From NCBI GenBank assembly GCA_927443375.1, contig CAKMKL010000333.1, positions 1 through 38,502 on the forward strand: a DNA stretch of 38,502 bases, read 5' to 3'. The number at the start of each line of letters is the position of its first letter. Position 1 is the first letter of the stretch. This document shows, piece by piece, positions 34,867 to 38,502 of the stretch. The DNA is from an uncultured Paenibacillus sp. Lineage in GTDB: Bacteria > Bacillota > Bacilli > Paenibacillales > Paenibacillaceae. The notes below the pieces were generated by a model. That model did no database searches. It was not told the DNA's origin and was given only the letters and a program-made list of their open reading frames with translations. Both the position numbers and the translations under genes were made by a program.

Positions 34867-35982
34867 TTACTGCTTTCCGTCGCCTTCATGGATAAGCAGC
34901 TGGCCCAGCCTTTCCGTGAGCGTTCCACCGCCGACCAGGGAGACATTGCCGATCCGTTCGCTGATCTTTTCGAGGAACTCCAGCTCTTTTAGACGGTATA
35001 GTGTTTTGTTCTCGTCCATTAACTTCGCCGTGTTAAGCAAGCTGCGGGTGGAGGCAGTTTCCTCCCGCCGGGTGATTAGATTGGCCTGGGCCTTCTTCTC
35101 AGCCAGCAGCACCGTGTTGAGTATATCCTTGATTTCTCCCGGCAAAATAATATCTTTCACTCCAGCGGAGTGGAAAATGACGCCATAACCCTCACTCAGC
35201 TCCTGCAGCCGTGACAGCACAAAGGCACCCACCTCCTGCTTCATCCGCAGCAGATCATCCAGCTTCATGGTGCCGACATATTCCCGGAGTACCAGCTGCA
35301 GGGTGACGTAAATCTGCTCTTCCACCGATTTGATCGCCAGCGTCCGCTGAGGATTCACAACCGAGTATTGGCAGACAAAATTTAGCCGCAAGCTCACTTT
35401 ATCCTCTGTCAGCATCTCCTGTCCGGTCATATCCAGCTGCTGCTGGCGCAGGTCAACGGTCTTCACAACCACTGTAACCGGCCCTCTCCAGAAATCGTAT
35501 TTACCCGGCGGCAGCTCACGCTGAAACACATTGTTATAATACAGAATCCCCGTCTCATGGATGGCGACTCCAAAGCTCTGCACAGCAAACGGGATACGGA
35601 CCAGTATGGACCGGTCAATCTCCGCCGGAATTTCCGGTTCACGGCTATCCGCCCGGATAAAATGATGATTCGTAAGCTTAGTCCAAAATGCATGCTGTCC
35701 CGGGGGAAGCAGCTCATTAAAGCTGCCGTCCTCATAATGCAGCACGTATTCATGGTCGGCTACGGTGACAATCTCAAGCTCGCGTACCAGCGCTTCGTCC
35801 TGCAAAAAAATATTCAATTTCTTGCCGGGTACCGCAAAGGGCTCGCTAAGTTTCAGCTTGAGGATCTCCTGATCCGTAAATCCGGTCAGCCAATATGTAC
35901 CTGGCTCCAAATATTTATTATAGCTGCCCTGCTTAAACAAAAGTCCCCGTTCATCAGCGGCAATCGTAATCTTCTTGAACAT
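34867..35982 (-). CDS. Slipin/SPFH (band 7) protein without membrane anchor
   Basis: A 371-residue protein with an SPFH domain from about residue 120 to 290 (EIDRSILVRIPFAV, LREYVGTMKLDDLLRMKQEV, AGVKDIILPGEIKDIL) and a helical C-terminus. Canonical slipins start with a hydrophobic hairpin, but none is seen here. Instead, three copies of a short beta motif precede or overlap the domain: near 12-34 (GSYNKYLEPGTYWL), 78-101 (GSFNELLPPGQHAFW) and 143-166 (NVFQRELPPGKYDFW). ATG at 35982 has AAGGAG upstream. It lies downstream of rtcB on the same strand, 497 bases away, with a tRNA-like element in between. Confidence 0.88.
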   Translation of the reverse strand: MFKKITIAADERGLLFKQGSYNKYLEPGTYWLTGFTDQEILKLKLSEPFAVPGKKLNIFLQDEALVRELEIVTVADHEYVLHYEDGSFNELLPPGQHAFWTKLTNHHFIRADSREPEIPAEIDRSILVRIPFAVQSFGVAIHETGILYYNNVFQRELPPGKYDFWRGPVTVVVKTVDLRQQQLDMTGQEMLTEDKVSLRLNFVCQYSVVNPQRTLAIKSVEEQIYVTLQLVLREYVGTMKLDDLLRMKQEVGAFVLSRLQELSEGYGVIFHSAGVKDIILPGEIKDILNTVLLAEKKAQANLITRREETASTRSLLNTAKLMDENKTLYRLKELEFLEKISERIGNVSLVGGGTLTERLGQLLIHEGDGKQ

Positions 35983-36310
35983 ACTGTTCTCCTTAATCCG
36001 CCGTGCGGCGGTCCTTCTGATGTACGACCTCCGGAAGAGGATTCAGCCGTAAGCGGCTGCGGAACCCATTTTGAGGAGCGGGGATGAGGCGTCATGTTGG
36101 CAAAAGCCAGGCCTGACAATACCGGCTCATAATGCAGCCGACCGTCATGCGGATAGCATGTTTACCCGCTTGAACGCCCCTTTCCGGCACTCCGGTATCC
36201 AACGGCTGCATAGCAGCGCTCCAGGCATCCGCCCCGCAGGGCAGGATAAGAAACTTCATCCGGAGGTCTTTCCATATCAGATTTCACAGTTGTGCCACAA
36301 TTCGCTTGAA
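35983..36310 (-). other. Structured non-coding leader upstream of the slipin gene
   Basis: No supported gene. Several perfect hairpins are visible on the minus strand: CAGCCG-CTTA-CGGCTG, CCGCCG-CA-CGGCGG close to the start codon, TGGC-TTTT-GCCA and GCTGC-TAT-GCAGC. A long-range ATACCGG/CCGGTAT pair is also present. This density suggests a structured 5' leader or an extended non-coding RNA. Confidence 0.4.
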
Positions 36311-36417
36311 AGGCGAGTGGGGAATCGAACCCCGAATGGTGGATAAGTCTCGGATCTGCTGCAGCATACCCGGCCATAGAATAGCGGGCACTGCGTGATC
36401 ATTCGGAAATCACCGCC
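36311..36417 (-). ncRNA. tRNA/Y-RNA-like element between rtcB and the slipin gene
   Basis: The minus strand carries GGGGTTCGATTCCCC (36319-36333), a T-arm with the TTCGATT loop typical of tRNA. It is followed directly by CTCGCCT, like an acceptor 3' strand. GGCGGTG at 36411-36417 can pair with CAC-T-CGCC, closing the element with one bulge. GAATG/CATTC (up to 7 bp: 36332-36338 with 36400-36406) closes an inner arm, inside which GCAG/CTGC and CCCG/CGGG form a hairpin. There is no normal D-arm, anticodon arm or CCA end, so it is not an ordinary tRNA. A perfect TATAAT at 36449-36454 could start a separate transcript near 36442; the -35 is poor. It could also be a decayed tRNA. Confidence 0.5.
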
Positions 36418-36479
36418 AGGCAGGCAGAACGTTTAAATACCCAAAACTATTATAATTTGTAAACTCTTGTTCCGTACAG

Positions 36480-37898
36480 CTAAATTCCTTTGATCACGGC
36501 CATTGGCTTACACTTCGCCACAACGTCGGCCAGTCCGGCACCGGTAATACTGTCGATGATCTGGTCCACATCCTTATAGGCCTGCGGACATTCATCGAGA
36601 ATGGTGTCCAGCGAACGGTGGTTGACGATGATTTCCTCATCCGTACCAACCTGCAGAGATTGGCTGAATTCATCCACCGTTACCGCCAGCCGGGTAGCTC
36701 TTCTGGAACGAAGCCGTCCGGCACCATGGCAGATAGAGTAGAAGTTCTTCACGCCTTCATCCCGGCCCAGCATAATGTACGAAGAGGTACCCATCGAGCC
36801 AGGGATCAGCGCAGGATGCCCAGTCTCCTTATACACCGGCGTATTAAGAAAATGCCCCGGCGGCAGCGCCCGGGTCGCCCCTTTGCGGTGGACCAGCATC
36901 GGCTGGCCGCGGTGGAATTCCTTCAGCGCGTAGTTGTGCATCAGGTCATACAGCACCGGCATTTCAAACTTAGGGCCGTACAGCTCACGGAAAGCTTCCT
37001 GCACCCCGAACGCAATCATATGCCGGTTCGTTACAGCAAAATTAAGTGCTGAGTACATCAGATTCAGATAAGTCTGGCCTTCACGGCTGCTGATCGGCGC
37101 GTAATTCAGGTTCGGGTCGGGGTTGCTTACTCCCCACAAATGCATGGCTTCTTTAATCGTTTGGGTATGCTCCCGTCCCACCATCGCTCCCCAGGCGCGC
37201 GAGCCGGAATGAATCATCACGACAATCCCTCCGTCAACCAGCCCCCACTGCGCCGCCAGTTCTTTATACTCTTCAGCAATCTCCAAGTATTGAATCTCAC
37301 AAAAATGATTGCCGCTCCCCAGCGTCCCAAGCTGGCCATGTGCATTCTTGCGGATCTTAGGCGGAAGCATCTCCAGAGCCGCATGGTCATAACGGAAATT
37401 ACTTTCCTCCACATGCGTAATCCACTGGGGCGAAGGAATATATTTGTCCGGCAGTCCCTTCAGCCCGCCGCGCACAACCTCCATAATATCGATATCGGCA
37501 TAATTGCTGTTGACGCGTTCGTTGGTCGGTACATATTGTTCAATGGTTTCGATCAGCTTGCGGCGGACCTCCTTGTCCTGCAAATCCCGCTTATGCAGCG
37601 GCGTCGTGTGTACGCGCATCCCGCAGCCGATGTCCACACCAACAATCGAAGGTGACACCATACCATCCTTCATATTCCACACCGCTGTTGTACCGATGCA
37701 GGTCCCGACACCGACATGCGCATCCGGTGTATACGCCATGTATTTATTGCGCGGGATCCGCAGATTGTTGTCAGCCATCTCAAACACCTTATCCTCAAAC
37801 GACTCGTAAATCTCCTGATTGGCAAACACGTGCAGCGCTCCATGCGGGAGTTCAAGCTCATAATGGTTGCTGCCGTGTGCCTTGCTGTTCCGGTTCAT
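36480..37898 (-). CDS. rtcB: RtcB RNA-splicing/repair ligase
   Basis: Joins RNA 2',3'-cyclic phosphate (3'-phosphate) ends to 5'-OH ends with GTP and Mn2+. The 472-residue sequence has GVDIGCGMR (metal ligands D89 and C92), LGSGNHF, IHSGSRAWG, DLMHNYA, VHRKGATRALPPG, PGSMGTSSY and SICHGAGR. The histidine of SICHGAGR is the guanylylation site. It ends CKPMAVIKGI with the conserved lysine region. ATG at 37898 has GGAGGAG upstream. The upstream region holds repeat copy B; no RtcA or RtcR gene is visible. Confidence 0.96.
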   Translation of the reverse strand: MNRNSKAHGSNHYELELPHGALHVFANQEIYESFEDKVFEMADNNLRIPRNKYMAYTPDAHVGVGTCIGTTAVWNMKDGMVSPSIVGVDIGCGMRVHTTPLHKRDLQDKEVRRKLIETIEQYVPTNERVNSNYADIDIMEVVRGGLKGLPDKYIPSPQWITHVEESNFRYDHAALEMLPPKIRKNAHGQLGTLGSGNHFCEIQYLEIAEEYKELAAQWGLVDGGIVVMIHSGSRAWGAMVGREHTQTIKEAMHLWGVSNPDPNLNYAPISSREGQTYLNLMYSALNFAVTNRHMIAFGVQEAFRELYGPKFEMPVLYDLMHNYALKEFHRGQPMLVHRKGATRALPPGHFLNTPVYKETGHPALIPGSMGTSSYIMLGRDEGVKNFYSICHGAGRLRSRRATRLAVTVDEFSQSLQVGTDEEIIVNHRSLDTILDECPQAYKDVDQIIDSITGAGLADVVAKCKPMAVIKGI

Positions 37899-37929
37899 TG
37901 CTTCTCCTCCTGGTCGTTGTTATTTATAG

Positions 37930-38033
37930 AAGAAGAAACGGCTTCACAGTTCTATTAGGGACGGTATCCGTTTCTGCGAAAAATAGAAGGATAGTTTATA
38001 GCGTAAAACATATACATTCTTATATTTCAAAAA
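37930..38033 (+). repeat. 104-bp interspersed repeat, copy B
   Basis: 98 of 104 positions match copy A (29638-29741), in the same orientation. The outer AGAAACGG/CCGTTTCT stem is kept, but three of the six differences disrupt the inner stem (ACAGTTC in place of GCCGTCC). It lies about 32 bases upstream of the rtcB start and abuts the terminator at 38029-38106, so it forms most of the rtcB upstream region. Confidence 0.85.
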
Positions 38034-38106
38034 AAGCTGCCGGTCCGCGTTCATCTCCAACTCCACCTGTATCCAGGTGCAGCGAAAACTTGCGCAATCC
38101 GGCAGC
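38029..38106 (-). terminator. Large terminator upstream of rtcB
   Basis: GCTGCCGG (38036-38043) pairs with CCGGCAGC (38099-38106). An inner CACCTG-TATC-CAGGTG hairpin lies at 38064-38079. Seven T follow on the minus strand (38029-38035). It should end transcripts entering from the right, isolating rtcB. Confidence 0.7.
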
Positions 38107-38139
38107 CTCAATTCTTCTCATTGCTGTAGCACGGCTGTG

Positions 38140-38337
38140 CTAAAGCCCCGGGAAATCCCTGTGCCTCCGCCTTGCGGGGGAGGAAGCAGGATACTTGAGA
38201 CAGACGGACTGATGAGGCTCTCGCTCATCGTGTTGTACCCGCTCCATGGATATAGCGGAGTAATCAGGGGAAACGGATAGGCATTGGGATAGGGCCTGTA
38301 TATCCTCCCGCTCTTGCCAATTCGTCATTGTATTCAT
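38140..38337 (-). CDS. Small hypothetical protein, 65 aa
   Basis: Starts MNTMTNWQEREDIQALSQ with an AAAGGAGAG ribosome binding site about 7 bases before ATG 38337, and is followed by a terminator. The C-terminal part (YPASSPARRRHRDFPGL) is basic and overlaps a GC-rich hairpin, so the frame may be decayed or the 3' end non-coding. No family is recognised. Confidence 0.4.
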   Translation of the reverse strand: MNTMTNWQEREDIQALSQCLSVSPDYSAISMERVQHDEREPHQSVCLKYPASSPARRRHRDFPGL

Positions 38338-38426
38338 GCTTCTCTCTCCTTTCAGGGTGGGCAGAAGTTATTCTAAGTATTTCAGTTGACGGGAATCGGT
38401 ACATACGTGTCCCCGGCTATGCGTGT

Positions 38427-38502
38427 GGCGGAATCAGAGGGATTTATACCTCTGATTTGCCCGTTTCACCCGCGTGCGGCGGAATCAGAGGGATTTATAC
38501 CT
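38427..38502 (+). repeat. Direct repeat with hairpin, 51-bp period, running off the window
   Basis: A 25-base unit beginning GGCGGAATCAGAGG occurs at 38427-38451 and again, identical, at 38478-38502. In the first copy AATCAGAGG pairs with CCTCTGATT nine bases later, giving a perfect 9-bp hairpin. GCGTG also precedes both copies. The window ends within the second copy, so the copy number is unknown. Confidence 0.75.

Noticed and set aside
33839..35188. Long open frame of 449 codons on the plus strand
   Set aside because: It lies antisense to ppaC and the slipin gene, both with clear family motifs. The translation lacks any recognisable domain.
36311..36333. 3' end of a tmRNA or a normal tRNA
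   Set aside because: There is no CCA end, no matching seven-base 5' acceptor strand at tRNA distance, and no tag-peptide or anticodon arm. The element is therefore listed only as tRNA-like.
38427..38502. Start of a CRISPR array
   Set aside because: Only two units are visible, the intervening sequence contains the complementary half of the hairpin, and no cas gene is present.

Overview
The window looks like a chromosomal segment of a Paenibacillus-type Firmicute. Supporting signs are strong GGAGG-type ribosome binding sites, GTG starts among ATG starts, a Wzx/Wzy exopolysaccharide cluster with a split Wzz/CpsD kinase pair, a Bacillus-type leucine dehydrogenase and Mn-dependent pyrophosphatase, CcpA-like cre boxes, and 7TM-DISM histidine kinases. 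No plasmid, phage or IS genes are visible. The assignment is an inference from gene content, not from a search.

Positions 1-14615 hold one long minus-strand exopolysaccharide cluster. In transcription order it encodes a Wzz-like chain-length protein, a CpsD-like kinase, GalU, a short phosphoglycosyl transferase, a GT2 enzyme, two Wzy/O-antigen-ligase-like membrane proteins flanking a WecG/TagA glycosyltransferase, a Wzx flippase, a second GT2, three GT4 enzymes and UDP-glucose dehydrogenase (cut by the window edge). GalU and Ugd would supply UDP-glucose and UDP-glucuronate. A 166-bp near-palindrome with perfect 12-bp terminal inverted repeats separates the flippase from the later glycosyltransferases.

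Positions 14616-18767 carry the cluster promoter and long leader, a histidine kinase/NarL-type regulator pair with a good promoter and two cre-like boxes, an overlooked 57-aa four-cysteine protein, and an AraC regulator. The AraC gene is divergent from a cytoplasmic GH20 hexosaminidase (18843-20744).

Positions 20813-26460 are the most unusual gene block. A class I isoprenoid-synthase-fold protein with two DDxxD motifs sits under a strong promoter and is followed by a nitrile-hydratase-like-leader (NHLP) RiPP-precursor-like peptide. Two tandem 7TM-DISM histidine kinases converge on it; one of them is broken by a single-base frameshift.

Positions 26709-37898 are mostly housekeeping and stress functions: two small acidic proteins, an MFS exporter, a lipoprotein cyclophilin, leucine dehydrogenase, pirin plus a small unknown, nitroreductase with an Rrf2 regulator, ppaC, a slipin/SPFH protein and the RNA ligase RtcB. 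The 497-bp gap between rtcB and the slipin gene contains a tRNA/Y-RNA-like element with a canonical T-arm on the same strand, which would fit an RNA-repair locus. The right end holds a second copy of a 104-bp interspersed repeat, a large terminator, a small ORF and a 51-bp-period hairpin repeat running off the window.
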